A stretch of 64,000 nucleotides of DNA from Salinibacterium sp. G-O1 (GTDB lineage: Bacteria > Actinomycetota > Actinomycetes > Actinomycetales > Microbacteriaceae). The notes beneath the pieces are model-generated. The model made no database searches. It saw only the letters and a list, made by a program, of their open reading frames with translations, and was not told where the DNA came from. Shown in pieces: positions 26,046 through 34,915 of this stretch; position 1 is the first letter of the stretch, and every line of letters starts with the position of its first letter. Where the stretch lies: NCBI RefSeq assembly GCF_030063305.1, contig NZ_JASISV010000001.1, forward strand, positions 310,001-374,000, read 5' to 3'. The translations under genes and the position numbers were made by a program.

Positions 26046-27527
26046 GTGGTGGATGGTGCGGCAACCGACGATTCAGGATCACTCACCGCACGGCAACGCC
26101 GAGCGCTCACCACTGTCAGAAGCGACAGGGTCATCATCGCGACGCTGGCCGGCGCTGGACTCGTGGTGTCTTTCATGCAGACGCTCGTCATACCGATCTA
26201 TCCGCGGCTGCCCGGTTTGCTGGATGCCCAGCCCGCCGACGTCTCGTGGGTGCTGACGGCCACGCTCCTCTCCGCTGTGATCTCGACCCCCATCAGCGGC
26301 CGACTCGGCGACATGTTCGGCAAACGACGCATTCTTCTGCTTCTGCTCGCCATCCTCGTCGGCGGCTCGATCATCTGTGCGATTTCGAGCACCCTCATTC
26401 CGCTGGTCATCGGCCGCGCGTTTCAGGGAATCGGCATCGGCGTGGTGCCGCTGGGCATCAGCATCCTGCGCGACGTCATCCATCCCCGCAATCTGGGCGG
26501 GGCTGTCGCTCTCGTGAGTGCCACCCTGGGCGTCGGCGGTGCGGTGGGTCTGCCTCTCGCCGCCACGATCGCGGAGTTCGCGGACTGGCACTGGTTGTTC
26601 GTCCTCGCGACGGCGCTGGGACTGGTCGCCATCGTCGCCGTTGCGATGGTCATCCCGGTCAGCACCCTGCGCACCGGGGGAGCCTTCGACTACCCCGGAG
26701 CCGTGGGTCTCGCTATCGGCCTGTTCGGGATCATCATGGCCGTTTCCAAGGGCGCGGAGTGGGGTTGGCTTAGCCCGTTGACGCTCACCCTGCTGCTCGG
26801 TGGTGTACTGGTGCTGATCGGCTGGGGCGTGTTCGAGCTGCGGTCGAAAAATCCACTCATCGATCTTCGGGTTGCCTCCAGGCGTGCAGTGCTGCTGACC
26901 AACCTCGCCTCGATCGCCGTGGGTTTCGCTTTTTTCGTGGTGAACGCCTCGCTGCCGCTCGTGCTCGAGGCTCCGGTTGCCACCGGTTACGGTCTGGGAC
27001 TGCCGCTGATTCTCGCCAGCCTGTGCCTGATGCCGCTCGGTCTCGTGATGTTCTTCATGTCACCGGTAGCCGCCCGGCTTTCGGCCGCACGCGGGGCTCG
27101 CACGAGCCTCATCCTCGGCTCGGCGATTGTGGCCGCCGGCTTCATCCTCGCGATCTTCTTCCTCGACCAGGTCTGGCACGTCATCCTGGTGTCCACCATT
27201 ACCGGCATCGGGGTCGGTTTTGCCTACGCCGCCATGCCGACCCTCATCATGCAGTCGGTTCCCCCACACGAAACCGCCGCCGCGAACGGGCTGAACTCGG
27301 TGATGCGCACCCTCGGGTCTACCTTCTCGGCGACACTGGTGGGGGTCATTCTGGCAACACACGTGGTGGTCACCGACGGCGGTGAGGTGCCCACGCGCGA
27401 AGGGTTTGGCTGGGTTTTTGTGATGGGGGCGACGGTGGTACTGATCGGTTTGATGATTTCGCTTTTCATCCCGCAGCGCGTGCAGCGGTACGACACGTCG
27501 AGTATCCCCGTGCAGCGGGAGCCCTGA
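26046..27527 (+). CDS. MFS multidrug efflux transporter, DHA2-like
   Basis: A 493-residue integral membrane protein with about 14 hydrophobic segments, as in the DHA2 (QacA-like) family. The motif A-like loop GRLGDMFGKRRILL lies between TM2 and TM3, and GRAFQGIGIG is a motif B-like block with its conserved arginine. It probably exports drugs or metabolites in exchange for protons. The start is GTG at 26046. It follows the SseB-like gene by 34 bp and precedes an aminodeoxychorismate lyase-like gene by 28 bp. Confidence 0.88.
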   Translation: MVDGAATDDSGSLTARQRRALTTVRSDRVIIATLAGAGLVVSFMQTLVIPIYPRLPGLLDAQPADVSWVLTATLLSAVISTPISGRLGDMFGKRRILLLLLAILVGGSIICAISSTLIPLVIGRAFQGIGIGVVPLGISILRDVIHPRNLGGAVALVSATLGVGGAVGLPLAATIAEFADWHWLFVLATALGLVAIVAVAMVIPVSTLRTGGAFDYPGAVGLAIGLFGIIMAVSKGAEWGWLSPLTLTLLLGGVLVLIGWGVFELRSKNPLIDLRVASRRAVLLTNLASIAVGFAFFVVNASLPLVLEAPVATGYGLGLPLILASLCLMPLGLVMFFMSPVAARLSAARGARTSLILGSAIVAAGFILAIFFLDQVWHVILVSTITGIGVGFAYAAMPTLIMQSVPPHETAAANGLNSVMRTLGSTFSATLVGVILATHVVVTDGGEVPTREGFGWVFVMGATVVLIGLMISLFIPQRVQRYDTSSIPVQREP

Positions 27528-27555
27528 CTCGCCCAAGCCCTGAGAGAATGAACCG

Positions 27556-28446
27556 GTGCCAGACGAAACGCTTTTCATCCTGAATCGACCATCGACGGAT
27601 GCCCCGGCGCACGATCCCGACGGAGCCCCGTTTGCGCTCGCCGACGTCGCCCTGCCGCACCTGAGTGTCATGGATCTCGCCGCCACCCGGGGTGACGGGG
27701 TGTTCGAAACCCTGAGCGTATTCGGGGGATGCCCGCAGGCCATGGATCACCATCTGGCTCGCTTCGCACGATCCGCGGCCATGCTCGAGTTGCCCGCCCC
27801 GGATCTCGACGCCTACCGCGCCGCCATCCTTGCCGCAGCCGCTGAGCTCGATCCCGCCCAGGAAGCCTTCGTCAAGATCGTGCTGTCGCGCGGGGTGGAG
27901 GGGTCTGGTGTGCCCACCGGGTGGGCCTACGGGGAACTGTCGCCTGATCACACTGCGGCGCGAACACGCGGAATTTCGGTCGCGGTCCTCGATCGCGGGT
28001 ATCGTTGCGACGTCTCCGAGACCTCGCCGTGGTTGCTCGCGGGTGCCAAGACTTTGAGCTACGCGATCAATAAGGCGTCGATGCGTGAGGCAGCGCGTCG
28101 CGGCGCCGACGACGTCGTCTACCTCTCGAGTGACGGCATCCTGCTCGAAGGGCCGACCTCGACACTCATCTTCAAACGTGGCAACAGGCTGATCACCCCA
28201 GACCCGGCCCTGGGGATTCTCGACGGCACGACGCAGGCGAACCTGTTCCGTTTTGCGGAGCGCCAGGGCATGACGACGACGTTCGGGAGATCACCGCTCG
28301 AAGCGCTGCGGAAGGCGGATGCCGCGTGGCTGGTTTCCAGCGTCAGGCTCGTGGCACCCATCCGCGAACTCGATGGCGAGACCTTTCCCGTCGATTCAGA
28401 ACTCACCGCCGCTATGAACGGGTATCTGTTGGATTTACGCGAATAG
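27556..28446 (+). CDS. pabC: Class IV aminotransferase, aminodeoxychorismate lyase-like
   Basis: A 296-residue fold-type IV PLP enzyme. RGDGVFETLSVFGG, LDRGYRCDVSETSPWLLAG, KTLSYAINKASMREAARRGADD (catalytic Lys in this block) and the ILLEGPTSTLIFKRG stretch fit aminodeoxychorismate lyase. That enzyme releases p-aminobenzoate for FolP, whose gene lies 16 kb upstream. D-amino acid or branched-chain transaminase activity cannot be excluded. The start is GTG at 27556. Confidence 0.78.
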   Translation: MPDETLFILNRPSTDAPAHDPDGAPFALADVALPHLSVMDLAATRGDGVFETLSVFGGCPQAMDHHLARFARSAAMLELPAPDLDAYRAAILAAAAELDPAQEAFVKIVLSRGVEGSGVPTGWAYGELSPDHTAARTRGISVAVLDRGYRCDVSETSPWLLAGAKTLSYAINKASMREAARRGADDVVYLSSDGILLEGPTSTLIFKRGNRLITPDPALGILDGTTQANLFRFAERQGMTTTFGRSPLEALRKADAAWLVSSVRLVAPIRELDGETFPVDSELTAAMNGYLLDLRE

Positions 28447-28523
28447 TGTGCCAGCGAGCGCCTGTTTTGGGGGGATTGTCCCCCGTTCTGGGCGTGCAAT
28501 GAGGGTAGAACAGGGTTTCTATC

Positions 28524-29711
28524 ATGTTGCCGCCCCGTTATTCTGGACTGGTGGACGACAACTTCGGTGTGGCGGCTGGTTGGTATCCCGATCCGCTCGG
28601 ACTCCCCCAACTTCGTTGGTGGGACTCGGTCTCGTGGACGGAGCACACCTCCGAGGCTCGCGCACCGATCGTGCTTCATCCCACCACCATTCTCGGATTT
28701 GCCGACGATGACAGCGACGACGAACGTACCCCGGATTTCGAGGGTGACGATTTTCCCTCCCGCCGCGAGCAACGTGCGCGCGAGCGCCGTGAAAATGGCG
28801 ACCTGCTCCAGGCGTCTGCCGAGCAGCAGACCCCAGCGAGTTCGGAATCCGCTGAGGACGTCGAGATCGATCTCGGGCTTCATGTCGACGACGACCGCAA
28901 CGAGCTGAGCGCCCGACCTCTGCTCGCGATGACCCTGCGGGAGCTCGAACCGCCGCTCACCGAGACGGTCGACGACGGAACACCGGGCCCGCGCCGCGCG
29001 AGCACTCATGCCAACGCCCTCCCGGCGACGCCCCTTCTCTCCGCCATGGCTGAAACGCCGGAAGCCGACGAGGAGGCCCCGGTTCGCGCGATCAAGAAGG
29101 TGCGCACCTACACCGTGGCGGTGTGGGCCATCGCACTGATGCCGTTCTTCCAGGTGGTGGCCTGCATTGTTCTCGTCACCGTGCTCGGGCTGGGAAGCAA
29201 CTGGCCGCTCGTCATCGCCACCATCGCGCTTCCCTACTTCGTCGTGCTGGGCCTCGCCTCGTACGATCGCCTGGTGTTGCAGGTTCGTGGCCACGTGAAG
29301 CCAGCCAACGGATTTTGGGCGCTCCTGACCCCACTCGGCTACCTCATCGTCCGATCGGTCCGCACCTATCGCCAGACGGGGAAGGGGTTCGCTCCGCTCG
29401 TCGTGTTCGCAACAGCGAGTCTCTCGGTAGTGGCCGGCATCCTCGTGGTTCCTGGCATCCTTCTCGCGGCCCTGCCGGGGCCGTTTGCTGACGAAGCGGC
29501 CGCATCGGCACGCGCCACCGCGATGTCTCTTGGCGGCGACATCACCCTCGCCTGCCCGTCGCCGCCGTTGCTCGTTGGTGACACGTTCACCTGCGTCGCG
29601 TCGAAGCCGAGTGGCGAGACCGACTCCGTCTCCATTGCCCTTGAGCGCGAGAACGGCTGGATCGTCTGGCGTGTGCAGGACTGGGGCTCCTGGGTTCTGA
29701 CGGCAGACTAG
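28524..29711 (+). CDS. DUF2510 domain membrane protein
   Basis: A 395-residue protein. The N-terminal DUF2510 motif GWYPDPLGLPQLRWWD...WTEHT (about residues 19-42) is followed by an acidic, low-complexity stretch of about 130 residues and a membrane region of several helices (200-310). A C-terminal extracytoplasmic domain has two cysteines (ACPSPPLLVGDTFTC), like DUF4333. It probably senses or modifies something at the envelope; the role is unknown. A GTG at 28551 is an equally likely start, giving 386 residues. Confidence 0.75.
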   Translation: MLPPRYSGLVDDNFGVAAGWYPDPLGLPQLRWWDSVSWTEHTSEARAPIVLHPTTILGFADDDSDDERTPDFEGDDFPSRREQRARERRENGDLLQASAEQQTPASSESAEDVEIDLGLHVDDDRNELSARPLLAMTLRELEPPLTETVDDGTPGPRRASTHANALPATPLLSAMAETPEADEEAPVRAIKKVRTYTVAVWAIALMPFFQVVACIVLVTVLGLGSNWPLVIATIALPYFVVLGLASYDRLVLQVRGHVKPANGFWALLTPLGYLIVRSVRTYRQTGKGFAPLVVFATASLSVVAGILVVPGILLAALPGPFADEAAASARATAMSLGGDITLACPSPPLLVGDTFTCVASKPSGETDSVSIALERENGWIVWRVQDWGSWVLTAD

Positions 29712-29720
29712 CCGTCCCGG

Positions 29721-31067
29721 CTAGAAGTCCGGGACGTCGACGCGCTCGGCCGTTGAGCTCGCGAACGCGAGACGCATCGCCTCACGGAGATGCATCGCCT
29801 CCGAGTCGATGACGGTGGAGAAGCCCAGCCGCCGCGCCTCGGCCACCCGCTGCTTCGCATGGGATGCCGGCCTGATCTCGCCCGCGAGACTGATCTCACC
29901 GATCACGGCCTGTGTCACCGGGAACGCCTTGTCTCGATATGCGCTCGCGATGGCCAGCGCGATGGCCAGGTCGGCGCCCGGCTCTGTCACGCGGATGCCG
30001 CCGACCGTTGACACGTATACGTCGAAGCTCGACAACGGCAAACCGGCGCGACGCTCAAGCACTGCGAGCAGCATCGCCACCCTCGACGAATCCACCCCGT
30101 TGACGACTCTGCGCGGCTGGGGTGCCTGCGTCTTGACGATGAGCGCCTGCACCTCCACGGGCAGCGCGCGCCTGCCTTCGACCGCGATCGTGACGCAGGT
30201 TCCGCTGGTGGGCGTGCGAGCCCTGGACAGGAACAGACCGCTCGGGTCAGCAACCTCGGCGATGCCGTCGCCGGTCATCTCGAAGCAGCCCACCTCGTCC
30301 GTCGGGCCGAACCGGTTCTTGTGAGCGCGCACGAAACGCAGGCTGGACTGGCGGTCACCCTCGAACTGCAACACGACGTCGACGAGATGCTCGAGCAGCC
30401 GCGGACCTGCGATGGAGCCGTCTTTGGTCACGTGGCCGACGAGCAACACCGGCAGGTTGCGGTCTTTGCTGACCCGAATGAGAGTGGATGCCACCTCGCG
30501 CACCTGCGACGGACCGCCAGCGAGCCCGTCGGTCAGCCCCGAGGCTACGGTCTGGACGCTGTCGACGATGACCAGCTGGGGCTGCACCTGGTCAATCTGG
30601 CCGAGGATCGTGGCGAGATCTGTTTCTGCCGCCAGAAAGAGCGACGGCTGCAGCGCGCCGGTGCGCTCGGCCCGAAGCCGAACCTGGCTGACCGACTCTT
30701 CGGCGCTGACGTAGAGCACGCGCTGCCCGGAGGCCGCCGCCCGCGATGCCACCTCCAGAAGCAGTGTGGACTTGCCGACACCGGGCTCGCCGCTGAGCAG
30801 GATGGCCGCGCCCGGTACGACGCCGCCGCCGAGCACCCTGTCGAACTCCGCGATACCGCTGGGCCAGTGGGCGACGGACTCCGCGCCGATGTCGGTGATG
30901 GAGCGCGCGGCCCGCGACTCGGGGATGCTGACGGCATTGACCCGCGCGGCGGGCTGCGTGGAATCCTGCACCGTGCCCCACTGCTGGCACTCGCCGCAGC
31001 GACCCACCCATTTGATGCTCTGCCAGCCACACTCGGTGCATCGGAAGTTGGTGGTGACTCTGGCCAT
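29721..31067 (-). CDS. radA: DNA repair protein RadA
   Basis: A 448-residue RecA-like branch-migration protein. The N-terminal C4 zinc finger (CTECGW and CGECQQWG), Walker A GEPGVGKST, the RadA-specific KNRFG motif and a C-terminal Lon-protease-like domain without the catalytic site (ADLAIALAIAS, VIGEISLAGEIRP) are all present. It acts with RecA in recombinational repair. It converges on the DUF2510 gene with a 9-bp gap. Confidence 0.97.
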   Translation of the reverse strand: MARVTTNFRCTECGWQSIKWVGRCGECQQWGTVQDSTQPAARVNAVSIPESRAARSITDIGAESVAHWPSGIAEFDRVLGGGVVPGAAILLSGEPGVGKSTLLLEVASRAAASGQRVLYVSAEESVSQVRLRAERTGALQPSLFLAAETDLATILGQIDQVQPQLVIVDSVQTVASGLTDGLAGGPSQVREVASTLIRVSKDRNLPVLLVGHVTKDGSIAGPRLLEHLVDVVLQFEGDRQSSLRFVRAHKNRFGPTDEVGCFEMTGDGIAEVADPSGLFLSRARTPTSGTCVTIAVEGRRALPVEVQALIVKTQAPQPRRVVNGVDSSRVAMLLAVLERRAGLPLSSFDVYVSTVGGIRVTEPGADLAIALAIASAYRDKAFPVTQAVIGEISLAGEIRPASHAKQRVAEARRLGFSTVIDSEAMHLREAMRLAFASSTAERVDVPDF

Positions 31068-31131
31068 GCTGCAACCCTAGATCGGGCGGACGACACTGGA
31101 GGGGCGGCATGCCCGCGGATAGGGTGACAGT

Positions 31132-31596
31132 GTGAGCGATACCCGAGATTTCGACCCGCGGTTCGACCCGGCGTTCCAACGTGGATATGTGGAGGGCGCC
31201 TCGACTGCACCGAATCGGGTGCAGCGTCCTCCGGCGGTCGGCCTGCCACCGGAGCCGCTGGCGGCGGCCGCTCCGCCCGCACCGGATGCGCGCTCGGCAG
31301 CGGTGGGCGAGCTCCAGGCGCATCCTGAATCGCCCGCCGTGTCACTGGTAGGAAACCCGTGGATCAGGGTGCTGTGGATCATCGCACCGGTGTTCATCAT
31401 CGGCGGCCTGGCGGGGCAGGCATGGGCGCAGTCGCGGATGTTCGGAGGCTTCAGCAGCAACGGGCCTGACGTCGTCACGAGCTACATCGTTCCCGCGGTC
31501 GCCCAGTCGATCTGCCCCTGGATGGTGCTAATCGGACTCGCCGCACTGGTCGGCGTCGTCTTCCTGCACGCCGTGCGTTGGCGCGCAGCGGAGTGA
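31132..31596 (+). CDS. Membrane protein with polar N-terminus
   Basis: A 154-residue protein. The N-terminal half (to about 78) is polar and Pro/Ala-rich with FDPRFDPAFQRGY. It is followed by two transmembrane helices (WIRVLWIIAPVFIIGGLAG and WMVLIGLAALVGVVFLHAV). Similar small proteins are found beside radA in Microbacteriaceae, though no function is known. The start is GTG. It overlaps the next gene by 4 bp. Confidence 0.7.
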   Translation: MSDTRDFDPRFDPAFQRGYVEGASTAPNRVQRPPAVGLPPEPLAAAAPPAPDARSAAVGELQAHPESPAVSLVGNPWIRVLWIIAPVFIIGGLAGQAWAQSRMFGGFSSNGPDVVTSYIVPAVAQSICPWMVLIGLAALVGVVFLHAVRWRAAE

Positions 31597-31868
31597 CTCG
31601 CGTGCCCCTGGCGCTTCTCGGCGCCGGCATCGCGGTCGCACTGCTTGGAATCGCGGTGCTGGCGTTTACGATCGCCGAGTACGTCGGGAATCCTCTGGCA
31701 GTCAGCAGCACTTCGGGTCGGAGCGTATTCACAGACGGGGATGGCGGCTTCGTCTCGTATGACTACTTCCAACCCGGGCCGGGGGTGTCGCTCATCACGA
31801 CGGGCGGCGTTCTCACCTTCGCGTCGCTGTTTCTGTTGGCGATGTTGTGGCGTCCGCGTCGCCGCTAG
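31593..31868 (+). CDS. Small two-helix membrane protein
   Basis: Ninety-one residues: an N-terminal hydrophobic helix (LALLGAGIAVALLGIAVLAF), an extracytoplasmic loop of about 35 residues and a second helix ending WRPRRR, a cytoplasmic positive tail. The GTG start overlaps the upstream stop (GTGA). Its last 56 bp overlap the convergent SGNH gene, which is unusual. Confidence 0.65.
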   Translation: MTRVPLALLGAGIAVALLGIAVLAFTIAEYVGNPLAVSSTSGRSVFTDGDGGFVSYDYFQPGPGVSLITTGGVLTFASLFLLAMLWRPRRR

Positions 31869-32595
31869 CTTGTAGCGCTGCCAGCCGCCGCGCCACGGCC
31901 GGCTCGAACGCCGCCGCCCAGATGCGGTAGCCGCGGTCGTTGGGGTGGAACAGGTCGCCCGCGAACTGGGTGGTGATGCCCCACAGTCCCTGGCGGTCGG
32001 TCAGCCGGTGCAGGTTCACGACGGTGAGTTCGCGCTCGGCGGCGGCCGCCCGGATCAACCTATTCGCGATGCGAGCCTTCTTCTGCCCTGACGTGAAGTA
32101 GAAGCTGGGCAGGTCGGCCACAATCGCGTGCGAGGGCACCGCGTCGAGGATCACGGCGATCTCGCGCTCGAACCTGCGCTCGTCGAAGTTCGCGACGTCG
32201 TTGGCGCCGATGCACACCGTCACGATGTCTGGGTCGAGTTTCGCCAGCCTCGGCAGCTCCGACTCGATGGCAAGCCCCAACGTCGCGCCCGAGATGCCCA
32301 GGTTCGCCACGCGCAGCGTGCGATCGGTGCGACTTCGGATGCTCCGTGCCAGAAAACCGACATAGCTGTGGTCTGGCCGGCTCGCGCCAATGCCCTGCGC
32401 GGCCGAATCGCCGATCGCCACATAGAGCAGGTCACCGGCCTCTTTATTGCGCTCGCGCCAGAATTTCGAGTTCACCGGAATGTTGTCAGCCAGGCGGATG
32501 CGCCACACGTCCTGGCGGCGTTTCAGCCAGCGCGCCCAGGCCAAGATCGCGCCTCCGGCACCCGTAACAATCGCTGCGCTGATCACTAACTTCAC
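31813..32595 (-). CDS. SGNH/GDSL hydrolase
   Basis: A 260-residue esterase-like protein. An N-terminal membrane anchor (LVISAAIVTGAGGAILAW) precedes the four SGNH blocks: AIGDSAAQG (Ser), NLGISGATLG, CIGANDV and DLFHPNDRGY (Asp/His). It should hydrolyse esters, perhaps acyl groups of envelope lipids or glycans. The C-terminal Ala/Thr-rich tail runs 56 bp into the convergent small membrane gene. A stop nearer HPNDRGY would have avoided this, so the tail may be recent. Confidence 0.88.
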   Translation of the reverse strand: MKLVISAAIVTGAGGAILAWARWLKRRQDVWRIRLADNIPVNSKFWRERNKEAGDLLYVAIGDSAAQGIGASRPDHSYVGFLARSIRSRTDRTLRVANLGISGATLGLAIESELPRLAKLDPDIVTVCIGANDVANFDERRFEREIAVILDAVPSHAIVADLPSFYFTSGQKKARIANRLIRAAAAERELTVVNLHRLTDRQGLWGITTQFAGDLFHPNDRGYRIWAAAFEPAVARRLAALQASGDADATTSPTETATRR

Positions 32596-32638
32596 TCTGT
32601 GAGCGTACGTGCCCTGAGCGTGTACTAAACTCTTCCCC

Positions 32639-32728
32639 GGAACCGTGTCCGAGCGGCCGAAGGTGCAACTCTCGAAAAGTTGTGTGGGTGAAAGTCCACC
32701 GTGGGTTCAAATCCCACCGGTTCCGCCA
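32639..32728 (+). tRNA. tRNA-Ser (CGA)
   Basis: A 90-nt class II tRNA with a long variable arm. The acceptor GGAACCG pairs with CGGTTCC, the anticodon loop CTCGAAAAG gives CGA, the discriminator is G and CCA is encoded. It is followed by a terminator-like hairpin and then by an accessory gene-poor segment, a typical integration position. Confidence 0.96.
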
Positions 32729-32781
32729 ATAGGCTGTTCTCGATTCTTAGCGTTTACGTTCTCGAATCTCAGCCAAAGGAG

Positions 32782-32810
32782 AAAGGGCCACCAGAATCTG
32801 GTGGCCCTTT
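32782..32810 (+). terminator. Terminator after tRNA-Ser
   Basis: AAAGGGCCACCAG (32782-32794) pairs with CTGGTGGCCCTTT (32798-32810) around a 3-nt loop. The A and T ends let it work in both directions. It is the likely end of the tRNA-Ser transcript. Confidence 0.8.
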
Positions 32811-33130
32811 CGTTGGTCTGAGCGGGATTTTCGACAGGATCCGCGCAAGTACCTATTGGTGAGCAGCCCGTATCCGCGCGGAAGTTCTGAAGTCGCGTTT
32901 CTGGCGCGACTGCTAGTGCTTCGAAAAGGAAAGCGCAGCTAGCTGAGGCATGCCTGGCCTGCCGAGTCCAAGCCGCACTGTGGATCCTTGCACCGCAGTG
33001 TGATCGCCTCTACGCGTCCCCCTTTATGCGGGCGACCTTCGTGCTCAAGTAACGGTCGCACTGATTTCCAGTAGCCGAAACTTGTCCCATGGCCTGTATG
33101 AACAACCGCGAATCGCGCTTCATCCGGAAC
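32811..33130. other. Intergenic stretch at the start of the accessory segment
   Basis: No gene, repeat or RNA structure was recognised here. GC content is visibly lower than in the housekeeping region, as in the rest of the accessory segment to 38.3 kb. Confidence 0.4.
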
Positions 33131-34168
33131 TTAGACAAAAATTGCGATGGGCACCACTCGGATAGAAGTACCTGCCACTCGGGATGCGAGCTTTAGGTCA
33201 AGGAGGTTGTCAATTTTGAGGCCCCCAACGGTAGTGCTTGTTTGCCCTTGAATCATCCCTGTGACCTGGTTGATCACAGTATCCACTCCATCAGGAGAAA
33301 GGTTTCTGAGGAGTTTGTTTCGCTGGAGAACCGGTACATTCTCCTCTGGAGAGGACGTCACTTTTCCGAGGACGGTGAAGACTCCGTCCAAAATACGATC
33401 CTCGTCATCTACTACGAAATGTGCGTTGTCACAGATAGTTATTGCAGTGAGCGATCGATCCCCGGACACTATATTGCCGTAATATTCCCGCGTTTTGTCT
33501 TGCCGAAAATCAGCTTGCAGGGCCTTGACTACGTCCCTCGCGAGTCCCGCATTCACCTCTGCTCGCTCATTCATGGTTACCGCCGCCCTCTTGACCAGCT
33601 CGATACTGTCATAGCCCTCAAAGAGCGCAGTCTCCTTCTTTACATGGAGCCATCGCGTGATCTGACCCACCAAATCCGGGGTCATCACGTCCATGATGGT
33701 GGTCAACTCGGAGGGAGCGAACGTAGCTTGGTACTCGACGAAATCGCCACTCTGAAGATGCTCTGCGTCATCGATCGAGTCAACGCGCTTCAAGAGAGAG
33801 CGAGCTTGGAGCTCTTTGCGAACGATATTCAGGTAATAGGCCTGCGAATAGACAAATGACTGTGTTGACCTAGTGCCGGTAGCCACAATTTGCCCGGTGG
33901 ACCCAGCGCCGGATACATCGCCCTTCAGTCCGGCATTTCCGAGCAGGGGGACTTTGACGTTCGCTTGTGTGGCAATCGAGACGCCGCCTTCAACGTTTAT
34001 CGAATTCGTCGTATCGCCGACGTTTTCTTGTATCGATTCGGTGATCAACGGGGCGTTAAATAGTTGTTGCACCAGCCCTGCGACATGGTCAGGATTTTGG
34101 TAGATCGAAACCACCGGAACAGATCCGCGGCTTACGACGTGAATTTCCTCAGGAATATGGCTCACCAC
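33131..34168 (-). CDS. Uncharacterised protein, possibly DUF6414-like
   Basis: A 345-residue soluble protein without a signal peptide or clear membrane helix. The N-terminus VVSIYQNPDHVAGLVQQL is followed by a Gly/Val-rich segment (60-95), FVYSQAYYLNIVRKEL, a GDFVEYQATFAPSEL block and a C-terminal half ending IRVVPIAIFV. The order (short strand, variable Gly-rich loop, FxYsxayYLxxxrkeL helix, then GDFVE-strand) recalls DUF6414, but no search was possible. Codon use and AT content differ from the core genes. The start is GTG at 34168 and the ribosome-binding site is weak. It stands alone in a tRNA-linked island. Confidence 0.55.
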   Translation of the reverse strand: MVSHIPEEIHVVSRGSVPVVSIYQNPDHVAGLVQQLFNAPLITESIQENVGDTTNSINVEGGVSIATQANVKVPLLGNAGLKGDVSGAGSTGQIVATGTRSTQSFVYSQAYYLNIVRKELQARSLLKRVDSIDDAEHLQSGDFVEYQATFAPSELTTIMDVMTPDLVGQITRWLHVKKETALFEGYDSIELVKRAAVTMNERAEVNAGLARDVVKALQADFRQDKTREYYGNIVSGDRSLTAITICDNAHFVVDDEDRILDGVFTVLGKVTSSPEENVPVLQRNKLLRNLSPDGVDTVINQVTGMIQGQTSTTVGGLKIDNLLDLKLASRVAGTSIRVVPIAIFV

Positions 34169-34746
34169 TCAATCGTTTTGTGGAAGATGCGATGCGTCCC
34201 ACAACTAATAAGTTCCAGCCTCTGACGAAGGCACGGCAGGTCCACCTAACAATACTGCCGCCTATGAGCGCATCGATAGATTCACGTCACACCTGAGGCT
34301 TGGGCTGAAGCCGCGACCGTCGCTCGCTTGACTGACTCGCACTTGAATCCTCCCCATCAGGAAGTCAGTCTGTCGACAAGACACATCCGAATCAGTTTTG
34401 ACTAGTGATGGTGGGAACGCTCTTTCGGATGTGTCCAGGGAAACACTGACGCTGAGGTCGATCTGGGGTGATAACTCGACACGAATTCGAAGAATCACGA
34501 TCGATACCCCGTGCAACAATGAACCTAAGGCAACGGGCTCCAACGTTGCCCCGCTAAACCAAAAGAAAAAGGCCCGCCTGCAAGCGGGCCTTCTGTAAAG
34601 CGGTTGAGCTTCCGTTGAAGAAGCTCTGGGTGCTATTTCACCCGGTACAACTACTGGAAAGAATACGCGCGTGAGGTTGCAATTGCAATCCCACGCACCT
34701 GGAGTAAACCTTCGACGGACGAGAGTCCCGAGAAGGGGGCGTAAAG
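34169..34746. other. Non-coding stretch with one hairpin
   Basis: Apart from the hairpin at 34569-34592 no supported gene is seen. A frame at 34398-34598 reads through the hairpin and is therefore not accepted. Confidence 0.4.
34569..34592 (-). terminator. Terminator-like hairpin, best on the minus strand
   Basis: AAGGCCCGC (34569-34577) pairs with GCGGGCCTT (34584-34592) around loop CTGCAA. The preceding run AAAAGAAAA gives a U-rich tail only on the minus strand, so it would stop leftward transcripts entering from beyond 34.6 kb. No convincing minus-strand gene is seen there, so an unseen RNA is possible. Confidence 0.6.
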
Positions 34747-34869
34747 GTGAAGAGGAATCCTTCTAACCGCGAGCGCCTCACAGCCATTCTCAAACTTGTG
34801 GGAGGCGCAGTCGTAAAGGCTGGCCTTCTCAAGCTTGTGTCGTGGCTGTGGGACGGGCTGCAGCCCTGA
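34747..34869 (+). CDS. Possible 40-residue amphipathic basic peptide
   Basis: A short frame from GTG, preceded by a GAAGGGGG purine tract. It encodes a charged N-terminus (KRNPSNRERL) followed by TAILKLVGGAVVKAGLLKLV and SWLWDGLQP. The second part would form a cationic amphipathic helix with two tryptophans near the end. There is no signal peptide or leader. A 10-bp stem-loop follows 5 bp after the stop codon. In size and composition it resembles leaderless membrane-active peptides (aureocin A53/lacticin Q-type bacteriocins) and small type I toxins; neither identity is proven. A four-helix membrane protein gene follows. Confidence 0.4.
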   Translation: MKRNPSNRERLTAILKLVGGAVVKAGLLKLVSWLWDGLQP

Positions 34870-34874
34870 TTGAC

Positions 34875-34915
34875 GAGAGCCGGATTCATTTGCTTCGTAG
34901 GTGAGTCCGGCTCTC
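34875..34915 (+). terminator. Stem-loop after the small peptide gene
   Basis: GAGAGCCGGA (34875-34884) pairs perfectly with TCCGGCTCTC (34906-34915) across a 21-nt loop, starting 5 bp after the stop codon. There is no U tract. It may be a terminator or an mRNA-stabilising hairpin. Confidence 0.5.

Noticed and set aside
34398-34598. A 66-codon plus-strand frame
   Set aside because: It reads through a terminator hairpin, which explains the KKKARLQAGLL end. There is no other support.
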